From contig NZ_LGDY01000114.1 in assembly GCF_001279525.1 (NCBI RefSeq), positions 1 through 64,000 on the forward strand: 64,000 nucleotides of DNA, written 5' to 3'. A program made the position numbers and the translations under genes. This document shows positions 16,358-23,845 of this stretch, piece after piece; the first letter of the stretch is position 1, and every line of letters starts with the position of its first letter. The notes under the pieces are model-generated. The model was not told where the DNA came from. It was given only the letters and a program-made list of their open reading frames with translations, and did no database searches. The DNA comes from Nocardia sp. NRRL S-836 (GTDB lineage Bacteria; Actinomycetota; Actinomycetes; Mycobacteriales; Pseudonocardiaceae).

Positions 16358-18089
16358 GGTCTTCGACGGTTCGTCGTGGCGCACCATCGGGTCGGCGAAA
16401 CAACGCGCGCTGCTGGCGTCGTTGCTGCTCAACGCCAACCAGGTGGTGCCGGCGGACCGGCTGATCTCCGACCTGTGGCCCGACGGTCCGCCCGCCTCCG
16501 CCTCCGGGTTGCTCGCCGGGTACGTGTGGCGGCTGCGGCACACCCTGCGCGACGACGGCGTGCTGCTGACCCGCGCGCCCGGCTACCAGCTGGCCGTGCC
16601 GTCCGGCGCGATGGACGTGCACTACTACGAAACCCTGGTGTCCCAGGGACGTGCGGCCTCCGACCTGGAGGAGGCGGTGTCGGCGTTCACCCGCGCGCTG
16701 GCGGTGTTCCGGGACGTGCCGTACGCGGACGTGCCGCTGACGCCGTCGGTGCTGGCCGAACGGGCGCGGCTGGAGGAGTCGCAGCTGTCGGTCGTGGAGG
16801 CGCGGATCGACGCCGAGATCAAGCTCGACCGGCACGAGGCGTTGCTGCCCGAGCTGAAGCTGCTGGTGTCGCAGTTCCCGTTGCGCGAACGGCTGCACGC
16901 CCACCTGATGCTCGTGCTCTACAAGTGCGGCCACCAGGCCGACGCGCTGGGCACCTACCGGGACCTGCGCAGGCTGCTGGTCAACGAGCTGGGCATCGAG
17001 CCGTCGAAACCGTTGCGGGACCTGCAACAACGCATCCTCCAGGAGGACCCGTCGCTGCTCGGCGCAGCACCCGTGCGGGTCCGGCCGCGCACCCCGCCCC
17101 CGCGCGGCGTGCTGATCGGCCGGTCCCGCGAGATCGCCGCGGTGGCCGGACTGCTCGCCTCCGAACAGATCTGCGCGGTGCACGGCGCGGTCGGCGTGGG
17201 CAAAACCGCGCTGGCCGCGCACGCCGCGTTCTCCGTCGCCGCCCACTTCCCCGTCGGCGTGCTGCACTTCTCGTCCGCCGAGGCGCTGCACTCGTTGCCG
17301 CCGGGGGTGTTGGCGGTGCTCGACGACGTGCCCGACGTCGGCACGGTTCCGGCCGGTGTCGGTGTGCTGGCCACGTCCCGCGGGCCGGTGCGCGGTGTGC
17401 CCGGCCGGTCGCACGTCCACCTGGGACGGTTGCCCGGCGCGGCGGCGGTGGAGCTGCTGAAGGCGCACATCGGTGACCGCGAAGGGCCCACCGCCGAGAT
17501 CGCCCGGCTGTGCGAGCACCTGCCGCTGGCACTGCGGATCGCCGGTGACCGCCTCGCGACCCGCCCCGACTGGTCGCCGGCCGACTTCGCCGCGCGGCTG
17601 GCCGACCCGCGACGGCGGCTGGACCTGTTGTCGTGGCAGGACAACAGCGTCCGCGAACGCCTCTCAACCGCCTGGGACGGCCTCACCGCGGCCGGGCGGT
17701 CGGCGTTGCGGCTGCTGGGCGCGCTGGACCTGCCGGTGGTCGCGGCCGACACGATCGGCGCGCTGATCGGGCGCTCGGAGGCCGAGGCGTCGCTCGTCGC
17801 CGAGCGCCTGATCGACGCCGGACTGCTCGAAAGCCTGACGATGGACCGCTACCGGGTCCCCGACCTGGTCCGGTTGTTCGCGCGGGAACGCCAGGACGGG
17901 GACGCCTCGGCCGCGATCTCCCGCGTCGTCGAGCACTACGTGACGCTGGTGGACCAGCGACGGTCCACATCGGACCGCCGGGCCTGGTACCGCGGTGAGC
18001 TGGCGACGCTGCGGTCGCTCAGCCTGCACGACCGGTCGGACCGCCTGCACCGGGCCGTGGCCCAGCTGCTCGGCGGCCGTTCCGGCTGA
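16329..18089 (+). CDS. SARP-family transcriptional activator with NB-ARC-like ATPase domain
   Basis: A 586-residue regulator. Residues 1-95 form an OmpR-like winged-helix DNA-binding domain starting FRILGAVEV. A bacterial transcriptional activation domain with ELGIEPSKPLRDLQQRIL follows to about 245. A P-loop ATPase comes next with Walker A HGAVGVGKTAL and Walker B LAVLDDV. The usual C-terminal TPR array of AfsR-type proteins is missing and the protein ends in a short winged-helix-like segment. SARPs activate antibiotic clusters. It is the last gene of the exporter operon, with its GTG inside the adenylation gene. Candidate binding repeats lie at 13441-13480, so it probably controls both arms of the cluster and perhaps itself. 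Confidence 0.92.
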   Translation: MRFRILGAVEVFDGSSWRTIGSAKQRALLASLLLNANQVVPADRLISDLWPDGPPASASGLLAGYVWRLRHTLRDDGVLLTRAPGYQLAVPSGAMDVHYYETLVSQGRAASDLEEAVSAFTRALAVFRDVPYADVPLTPSVLAERARLEESQLSVVEARIDAEIKLDRHEALLPELKLLVSQFPLRERLHAHLMLVLYKCGHQADALGTYRDLRRLLVNELGIEPSKPLRDLQQRILQEDPSLLGAAPVRVRPRTPPPRGVLIGRSREIAAVAGLLASEQICAVHGAVGVGKTALAAHAAFSVAAHFPVGVLHFSSAEALHSLPPGVLAVLDDVPDVGTVPAGVGVLATSRGPVRGVPGRSHVHLGRLPGAAAVELLKAHIGDREGPTAEIARLCEHLPLALRIAGDRLATRPDWSPADFAARLADPRRRLDLLSWQDNSVRERLSTAWDGLTAAGRSALRLLGALDLPVVAADTIGALIGRSEAEASLVAERLIDAGLLESLTMDRYRVPDLVRLFARERQDGDASAAISRVVEHYVTLVDQRRSTSDRRAWYRGELATLRSLSLHDRSDRLHRAVAQLLGGRSG

Positions 18090-18093
18090 TCCC

Positions 18094-18112
18094 GGACCCC
18101 GCGGCCGGGTCC
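18094..18112. terminator. Possible bidirectional terminator hairpin
   Basis: A GGACCC/GGGTCC hairpin with a 7-base GC-rich loop lies between the convergent SARP and MerR genes and touches the MerR stop. There is no U-tract, as is common in actinomycetes. The stem is short, so the call is tentative. Confidence 0.4.
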
Positions 18113-18933
18113 TACGGCTTCGTGATCTCCAGCTGCAGCTCGGTGACCCAGTCCGCCGGGTCACCGTGGCCGTAGTGCAGGTACACCTCCCGCGCGTACC
18201 CGTTCTGCCGGTACCCGTTGGCCTCGATCCACTGCGCGACCGCCTGGTAGGTGGCGTCGACGTCGTCCATCGGGCCGCGGTGCACGATGGTCGCCGCCTG
18301 CGGCAGCGCCGGCAGGTCCACGACCTCGAAGTCGTGGGCGTCCGACGGCTCCGCCGACACGGTGAAACCGGCCCGCACCAGCACCGCGTCCCCCTCGGCA
18401 GGCTCGTAGGTCGCGATGCCGTACCCGGTGATCGGCACACCCGCGCGTTCGACCCGCGCCATCAGCTCCGGGTACAGCGGCTGGATGACCGGGCCGACGT
18501 CCTCGGGGCCGTAGGACGCGGCGGTGGCGGTCAGCCGGGCGACCCGCGCTGACGGAACGGACTTCACGACAACGTCGTCGGTGGGCATGGCGCCCTCCCT
18601 CTCGATGGCGTGGAGACGTGCCTCGACCCGGCGCAACCGCGCGGTGTCCGCGAGGATCTGCTGCCGCAGCTCGGCCCGCCGCAACGACAGCATGCCGTGC
18701 AGCTGCTCCGCGGACAGCTCCTCGTCGAGCACCACGCGGACCTGTTCGAGCGTCAGACCGAGGTCCTTCAGCGCGACGAGCCGGTTGAGCCGGTGCAGCT
18801 GGGCCGCGGTGTAGGAGCGGTAGCCGGTGCCGGGGTCGACGTGGGCCGGTGGGAGCAACCCCACCGCGTCGTAATGGCGCAGCATCCGCACTGACACCCG
18901 CCCCAGACGGGCGAAGTCTCCGATGGTGAACAT
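18112..18933 (-). CDS. MerR-family regulator with GyrI-like ligand-binding domain
   Basis: A 273-residue regulator of the BmrR/TipA type. An N-terminal MerR winged helix (about 1-70, MFTIGDFARLGRVSVRMLRHYD) is followed by a coiled-coil dimerisation helix (about 75-115). A GyrI-like/effector-binding domain (about 120-273) follows, of the kind that binds hydrophobic drugs. MerR proteins activate promoters with an over-long 19-bp spacer by untwisting the DNA. Exactly such a promoter with a dyad lies just upstream of this gene, so it is probably autoregulated. It is not obviously part of the adjacent cluster, though a drug-sensing role next to one is plausible. Confidence 0.92.
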   Translation of the reverse strand: MFTIGDFARLGRVSVRMLRHYDAVGLLPPAHVDPGTGYRSYTAAQLHRLNRLVALKDLGLTLEQVRVVLDEELSAEQLHGMLSLRRAELRQQILADTARLRRVEARLHAIEREGAMPTDDVVVKSVPSARVARLTATAASYGPEDVGPVIQPLYPELMARVERAGVPITGYGIATYEPAEGDAVLVRAGFTVSAEPSDAHDFEVVDLPALPQAATIVHRGPMDDVDATYQAVAQWIEANGYRQNGYAREVYLHYGHGDPADWVTELQLEITKP

Positions 18934-18942
18934 GACTGCTCC

Positions 18943-18973
18943 TGTGTAGGGGCTGACACGGTGTCAGGGTCAA
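18943..18973 (-). promoter_or_regulatory. MerR-type promoter/operator, 19-bp spacer with dyad
   Basis: On the minus strand, TTGACC (-35) and TACACA (-10) are separated by exactly 19 bp. The spacer holds the near-perfect dyad CTGACAC-C-GTGTCAG (18953-18967). The MerR start codon lies 9 bases beyond the -10, so the message may be nearly leaderless. A 19-bp spacer over a dyad is the hallmark of MerR-controlled promoters. Confidence 0.75.
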
Positions 18974-19034
18974 GAAATGATGGTTTGAGCAACGCGCGGG
19001 GTGCGCATCCTTGGATGTTGACGAGAGGTGGCAC

Positions 19035-19958
19035 ATGACGTTCGCCCATCCGGCGTTGTTCTACTCCGACGAGGAGTCCTACATCGACGGCATCGTCCCG
19101 TTCGTCATGGAGGGCCTCGCCAACGCCGAACCCGTGGTCGTCGCGGTGCCCAGCCACAGCCTGGTGCTGCTCAGGGACGCGCTGAGCGGGTTCGCCCACC
19201 TCGTCACCTTCATCGACATGGCGGACTCCGGCCGCAACCCCGGCCGGATCATCCCCGACCTCCGCGCGTTCGCCGACCGGCACCGCGGGCCGTTGCGGAT
19301 CATCGCCGAACCGGTGTGGGAGGGGCGCAGCGACGTCGAGTACCCGGCGTGCGCGCTGCACGAGGCGCTGGTGAACTACGCGTTCAGCGGCCGTGACCTC
19401 AGCATCCTCTGCCCGTACAACACCACCACCCTCAGCCACGACGTGCTCGCCGACGCCGAGAAGACCCACCCGGTCGTGATCGACGCCGGCGGTCACCGCC
19501 CCAGTGACCACTTCCACCCCGCACGGGTCGTCGTCGCAGCGCACACGATGCCGCTGCCCATCCCCGAGAACGCCGTCAGCACCAGTGTCGGCGCCGGGGC
19601 GATGGCGGCGGTGCGGGCGTTCGCGCGTGAGCAGGCCACGAAGCTGGGTCTCACGCCGGACCGCGTCCATGACTTCACGCTCGCGGTCACCGAACTGGCG
19701 ACCAACAGCGTCAGGCACGGCGGCGGCGAGAGCACCGTCCGGGTCTGGGCCGAAAGCGAAAGCATTGTTTGCCAAGTCAACGACAACGGCCACATCACCG
19801 ATGTTCTGGCCGGACGCACACCCGTTCACGCAAACGATCCAGGTGGTCGCGGACTGTTGCTGGTCAACCGTTTGGCGGACCTCGTGCGCACCCAAACGAC
19901 GTCGTCGGGCACTGCGATCCAGGTCAGATTCGACCTGGGGAACAAAAAGGCAACGTGA
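19035..19958 (+). CDS. MEDS-domain / HATPase_c (anti-sigma-factor-like) regulatory protein
   Basis: A 307-residue cytoplasmic protein. The first about 170 residues match the MEDS sensory domain seen beside RsbW-like kinases in actinomycetes (start TFAHPALFYSDEESY). The C-terminal part is a GHKL ATPase with the N-box TELATNSVRHGG, the G1-like VNDNG and a G2 loop in GGRGLLLVNRLAD. It has no dimerisation/phosphoacceptor domain, so it is likely an anti-sigma or anti-anti-sigma serine kinase, not a histidine kinase. The ATG chosen has GAGAGGTGG upstream. An earlier in-frame ATG lacks such a site. Its sigma-factor partner is not in the window. Confidence 0.85.
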   Translation: MTFAHPALFYSDEESYIDGIVPFVMEGLANAEPVVVAVPSHSLVLLRDALSGFAHLVTFIDMADSGRNPGRIIPDLRAFADRHRGPLRIIAEPVWEGRSDVEYPACALHEALVNYAFSGRDLSILCPYNTTTLSHDVLADAEKTHPVVIDAGGHRPSDHFHPARVVVAAHTMPLPIPENAVSTSVGAGAMAAVRAFAREQATKLGLTPDRVHDFTLAVTELATNSVRHGGGESTVRVWAESESIVCQVNDNGHITDVLAGRTPVHANDPGGRGLLLVNRLADLVRTQTTSSGTAIQVRFDLGNKKAT

Positions 19959-19989
19959 TCGACATACATTTGGCCGATCTCGTTATAGC
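19959..19989 (+). promoter_or_regulatory. Possible promoter for the DUF742 gene
   Basis: TCGACA and TATAGC are separated by 19 bp (or TTATAG by 18 bp), ending 8 bases before the GTG of the DUF742 gene. The local sequence is AT-richer than its surroundings. A start at +7 would give a near-leaderless message. This is pattern matching only. Confidence 0.4.
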
Positions 19990-19997
19990 TTGAGCAC

Positions 19998-20525
19998 GTG
20001 CACGACGAGGGAGCGACGGAAATCGGTTACACGGGGGCACGTTTCGGGTCGCCGGCAACCCGCAGACGACTGCGTGCCGATGGAACGGAAGACTCGAACG
20101 GCGTGGAGACGCAACAGCTACCCCGTCAGCAGCCGTTGCGCCGACGACCGCCGGAACCGCATCCGGAGTGGCCGATGCTGGAAGACGAACCGCAGGTATC
20201 CGCGCGGGACAGCGCGCTGGTACGTCCCTACGCCCGCACCGGCGGCCGCACCTCGGCCCGCCACGACCTGCGTCTGGAGACGCTGCTCTCGACCGACGAG
20301 GAACGGCTCTACCGCGCGACCGCGGACCAGTCCCAGATGATGAGACTGTGCCTGCAACCGCGTTCGGTCGCGGAGATCTCCGCCCTCATGAAGATCCCGC
20401 TCGGTGTGACGCGGGTGCTGCTGAGCGACCTGATCACGCTCGACCTCGTCGCCGTGCACGAGCCGGGCGACAAGCCGAACATGGCGCTGCTCGAACGGGT
20501 TCTGTCGGGTCTGCGGCGGCTTTGA
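19998..20525 (+). CDS. DUF742 (CvnC-like) multi-component regulatory protein
   Basis: A 175-residue protein. The first about 75 residues are polar and Arg/Pro/Gln-rich. From RPYARTGGRT onward it matches DUF742, including LCLQPRSVAEISALMKIPLGVTRVLLSDL (quoted in part: SVAEISALMKIPLGV), a winged-helix-like fold. DUF742 proteins normally sit in conservons (cvn operons) with a histidine-kinase-like protein, a roadblock protein and a small GTPase. Those partners are absent here, so this is an orphan. The preceding MEDS/ATPase gene could be a functional substitute for the kinase component. That is inference. GTG start, possibly leaderless. Confidence 0.85.
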   Translation: MHDEGATEIGYTGARFGSPATRRRLRADGTEDSNGVETQQLPRQQPLRRRPPEPHPEWPMLEDEPQVSARDSALVRPYARTGGRTSARHDLRLETLLSTDEERLYRATADQSQMMRLCLQPRSVAEISALMKIPLGVTRVLLSDLITLDLVAVHEPGDKPNMALLERVLSGLRRL

Positions 20526-20557
20526 CGCACGCTCGGCCAGCGCGCGGAACGAGGTCG

Positions 20558-20577
20558 GGTCACCGATAATGGTGACC
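20558..20577. promoter_or_regulatory. Perfect inverted repeat over the start of the LapA-like gene
   Basis: GGTCACC and GGTGACC flank the hexamer GATAAT, making a 20-bp element. The ATG used for the LapA-like gene lies at its centre. The hexamer itself looks like a -10 box. Either it is an operator over the start codon, or it is a promoter and translation begins at a later GTG (20572 or 20578). Confidence 0.5.
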
Positions 20578-21012
20578 GTGGCGACCCCCAGCGGCGAGAC
20601 CGAACCGACCCGTCAGCAGACCCCGCAGCAGCTCCCACCGACGGCTCCACCGACGACCCCGATCAAGACCCCGCCGGTGACCACGACCCCGGCCGCGCCG
20701 AAGAAGCTGCGACCGACCAGGATCAGCGGCACCTGGGTGGCGATCCTGGTCGCGATCGTCGTGCTGATCTTCCTGCTGATCTTCATCCTGCAGAACGGCA
20801 ACGACTCGACCATCCACTTCCTGTGGGGGCAGAGCACCCTGCCGCTCGGGGTGGCGCTGCTGTTCGCGGCGATCGGCGGCGCGGTGCTCGTCGCGGTCGT
20901 GGGCGCGGCCCGGATCATGCAGCTGCGCAGGCAGGCCAAGCGCGTCGAGGCCGACCGCGTGCTGCCTACCGGTCGTCCCGGGACCTCAGCACCAGCTCGA
21001 CGCGAGAGCTGA
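20569..21012 (+). CDS. LapA-domain (DUF1049) small membrane protein
   Basis: A 147-residue protein. Residues 1-48 are Thr/Pro/Gln-rich and probably disordered. Two membrane segments follow (about 54-75 and 87-112). Between them is the LapA-like signature FILQNGNDSTIHFLWGQSTLP. A basic cytoplasmic tail follows (LRRQAKRVEADR). LapA/LapB proteins are linked to lipopolysaccharide assembly in Gram-negatives. In actinomycetes the role of the family is unclear. Its 3' end overlaps the convergent LAL regulator gene by 47 bases. The exact start is uncertain because the ATG sits inside an inverted repeat. Confidence 0.8.
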   Translation: MVTVATPSGETEPTRQQTPQQLPPTAPPTTPIKTPPVTTTPAAPKKLRPTRISGTWVAILVAIVVLIFLLIFILQNGNDSTIHFLWGQSTLPLGVALLFAAIGGAVLVAVVGAARIMQLRRQAKRVEADRVLPTGRPGTSAPARRES

Positions 21013-23587
21013 TCCCGAGCTTGCGGAAGATCTTGCGCAGGTGGAAGTTCACCGTGTGCGGTGACATGAACAGCTGCGTGGAGATCTGCCGGTTCGTCTG
21101 ACCCTTCGCCACGAGGTTCGCGATCGCCCGTTCGGTGTCGTCCAGACTGGACCATCCGGACGAGGGCCTGACCGGCTCGGCCCGTCTGCGCCGGCCCAGT
21201 TTCCGCAGCCGGCCCAGCACGCGGGCGCTGTCGCGGGACGCGCCGATCTCCCGGTAGCGGGCGAGCGCGTCCTCCAGCGCCTTCACCGATGCCGTGCGGT
21301 CGGGTGCCGATGCCAGCAGCGCGCCCAGGTCTTCGGCGGCGTTGGCCCGCGCCCACGGGTCGCGGTGCTGTGCCGAGGCCAGTTCCAGCAACGCGGCGTC
21401 CCCGTCGAGCAGGCCCCGTGCGTGCAGTGCGGCGGCGGCCACGGCCCGCAGGTCCGGGTTCTCCTCCGCCAGCTGCTCGGCCCGGTCGACCACGGCCTTG
21501 GCCAGCCGCTCGTCCCCGGCCTCCACGGCACGGCGCACGAACCACCCGGCCGCACGGGGCTCTTCGGCGAACAGCCCGGACGACACGAGCGCCGGGTACT
21601 CGCCGTTCAGCAGCCCCAGCGCCGGGTCGAGGCCGCGGCCCACGTACGTGACGAGCACGTCGGCCCAGTGGTAGTAGGCGCGGGAGAAGACGATGCCGTC
21701 GACCGGCGCGAGACCGCGGTACCGCTCGACGTGCTCCACCGCCGCCGGCAGGTCGCCGGTGTGCAGCGCGACCACGGCGAGCACCGCCAGCGCGGGCGCC
21801 ACCACCGCGGTGTGCCCGGTGTCCTCCGCGGTGGCCAGCACGGTGCGCGCCTCGGCTGCCGCCTCCTCGATCCTCCCGGCCTGCAACGACATCCGCGCCT
21901 GCACGACCGCGGTCAGCAGCTGCCGGGTGACCACGGCGGACGGGCCGCTGCGCACCCGGTGCAGCACGCCGTCGGCCTCGCCGAACTCGCGCAGCCCGGA
22001 ATGCAGGGTCGCCAGCAGCAGCTGCGGGTAGGCGCACAGGTCGTGTGACGACACGGATCGCGCGGCAGCGCGCGCCAGTTCCAGTGCCGTGCCGGGTTGT
22101 CCGGTGTCCCGCGCGATCACCGCCAGCACGGCCAGCGCGGTGGCCAGCACGTCGTCCGGCGCACTCTTGCGGGTGCCCACGACCGCCTCGGCCAGCTCCT
22201 CCGCCCGCCGCCGGTCGTGGGCGAGCAACGCCATCAGCCTGGTGATCTCCACCCACGGCACGAGGTCGGCAGCCAGGTCGGGGTCGCCGAGCAGCGCGTC
22301 GGTGATCTCCACGGCTTCGGCGTGGCGGGTGGCGAGCACCGCCGTGACCGCGACGCAGTGCCGCAGCCCGGCCGCCGCCGGGGCGGGCACCTGCCGGGTC
22401 AGCAGATCCTTCGCCAGCGCCTGTCCCGCCGCCGGCCGGCCCGCCGCGACCAGCGCGCGGACAGCGGTCACCGTGCGGTGCGCCAGCGAGGGCGAGCTCT
22501 CGTCGGTGAGCTCCAGCGCCCGCACGGCGAGCTCGGCCGCGGCCTGCGGTGCCTGCCACAGCACGGCTTTCGCCGCCGCGACCAGACCGTCGACCGACCG
22601 CGCGTCACCGCGCTGGGCACCGTGCAGCAGGTGCCCGGCGGCGACGACCGCGCCGTCACCGCGCCGCAGCAGCATCTCACCGGCCTCGCGGTGCACCGCG
22701 CGCCGCACGGGTGCGGGCACCGAGTCCGCGACCAGCCGCCACACCAGCTCGTGCCGGAACTCCAGCCGGTCCTCGGTGGCGGCGACCACGCCGGCACCGA
22801 TCACCTCGTCCAGCGCGGGCAGCAGGACCGCCGTGCTGGAGCCGAGCAGCTCCGCGACGTCGCCGGGCTCGAACCGCTGCCCCAGCACCGAAGCGACCTG
22901 CAGGACGTGCCGGGCGTGGCCGCTCAACGCGGTGAGGCGGCCGCGGATCAGCGCCTCCGTCCGGTGCGGCGGGCAGTCGGTGCGCAACGAGGAACGGCCG
23001 GAGCCGACGACGACGTGCCCGTCCTCGCACAGTGCCGTGACGAGTCCGAGCAGCGCGGCGGGGTTGCCCTGCGCGGTCGCGGCGAGCGCCAGCAGGTCGT
23101 CGTCGGGAGCTCCGCCGGTGAGGTCGCCGACGAGCTCCGCCACCACGTCGTCGGGCAGCGGTCGCAGCTCGATGCGCACGGCGTTGCGGGCGAGGCCGGC
23201 GAACAACCGGTCGGTGCCTTCGCCCGCGCGCCGGGCCAGCAGCCAGACGACCCGCTGCCGCGTGGTGGCGGGCAGGAGCGCGCGCAACGCGGCCAGGGTG
23301 CCCGGCTCGGCCAGGTGGAGGTCGTCCAGGACGACCAGCGTGGGGCCATCCGGTTCGCGTTCGGCCAGGCGGGCCAGCAGGAACGGCTGGTCCAGCTCGT
23401 CGCGGGCGGTCGCGACCGCGAAGCCGCGCCGTGCGGCCACAGCGGTGGCCTCGGTCAGCAGCCGGGTCTTGCCGGTGCCCGCCGCGCCGTCGACCAGGAC
23501 CACGCCGGTGCCCGCGGCCAGCACGCCGTCGAGGAGCTCCCGTTCGCCGGCACGGCCGCGGAACACCCCGTCCTGACTCCCCGACAC
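20966..23587 (-). CDS. LuxR-family LAL regulator (large ATP-binding activator)
   Basis: An 873-residue regulator. An N-terminal AAA-type ATPase has Walker A DGAAGTGKTRLL and Walker B LVVLDDLHLAEP. A long helical, TPR-like middle region follows. The C-terminal LuxR helix-turn-helix reads DDTERAIANLVAKGQTNRQI and SPHTVNFHLRKIFRKLGISSR. LAL proteins activate catabolic and antibiotic genes in actinomycetes. The GTG chosen has AGGGGA 7 bases upstream. The in-frame upstream extension is Arg-rich and unlike the family. It is divergent from a second LAL gene across a 258-bp gap. No direct target can be named. Confidence 0.92.
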   Translation of the reverse strand: MSGSQDGVFRGRAGERELLDGVLAAGTGVVLVDGAAGTGKTRLLTEATAVAARRGFAVATARDELDQPFLLARLAEREPDGPTLVVLDDLHLAEPGTLAALRALLPATTRQRVVWLLARRAGEGTDRLFAGLARNAVRIELRPLPDDVVAELVGDLTGGAPDDDLLALAATAQGNPAALLGLVTALCEDGHVVVGSGRSSLRTDCPPHRTEALIRGRLTALSGHARHVLQVASVLGQRFEPGDVAELLGSSTAVLLPALDEVIGAGVVAATEDRLEFRHELVWRLVADSVPAPVRRAVHREAGEMLLRRGDGAVVAAGHLLHGAQRGDARSVDGLVAAAKAVLWQAPQAAAELAVRALELTDESSPSLAHRTVTAVRALVAAGRPAAGQALAKDLLTRQVPAPAAAGLRHCVAVTAVLATRHAEAVEITDALLGDPDLAADLVPWVEITRLMALLAHDRRRAEELAEAVVGTRKSAPDDVLATALAVLAVIARDTGQPGTALELARAAARSVSSHDLCAYPQLLLATLHSGLREFGEADGVLHRVRSGPSAVVTRQLLTAVVQARMSLQAGRIEEAAAEARTVLATAEDTGHTAVVAPALAVLAVVALHTGDLPAAVEHVERYRGLAPVDGIVFSRAYYHWADVLVTYVGRGLDPALGLLNGEYPALVSSGLFAEEPRAAGWFVRRAVEAGDERLAKAVVDRAEQLAEENPDLRAVAAAALHARGLLDGDAALLELASAQHRDPWARANAAEDLGALLASAPDRTASVKALEDALARYREIGASRDSARVLGRLRKLGRRRRAEPVRPSSGWSSLDDTERAIANLVAKGQTNRQISTQLFMSPHTVNFHLRKIFRKLGISSRVELVLRSRDDR

Positions 23588-23845
23588 CCGTTGTCCCCTC
23601 GCTCCGCGGTGGCGGAGAACCCTGTTCGGCCACAACGACCCGCGCGGCGAGCGGGCCCGGCGCGACTGGTCCGTTGGGGCCCGCCTCCGTGCCGCCGCTA
23701 CCCGTCCGAGTAGTTGCCCGGCGGATCATACGGGTGACCACCCTGTTGAGACGGCCCCAGCGCACCTACCTTTACCTGGGCAAGTGGCGCGCTTTCTCCT
23801 AGAGTCAATTCTGCTGATCTTTCACCCACGGATTGTGGAGAGATC
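23588..23845. promoter_or_regulatory. Divergent intergenic region between two LAL regulators
   Basis: 258 bp without a gene. Candidate -10 elements are TATGAT on the minus strand (23727-23732) and TACCTT and TAGAGT on the plus strand around 23766-23807. I found no convincing -35 partner for any of them. No strong inverted repeat was noticed. Base composition is more AT-rich toward the plus-strand gene. Confidence 0.35.
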
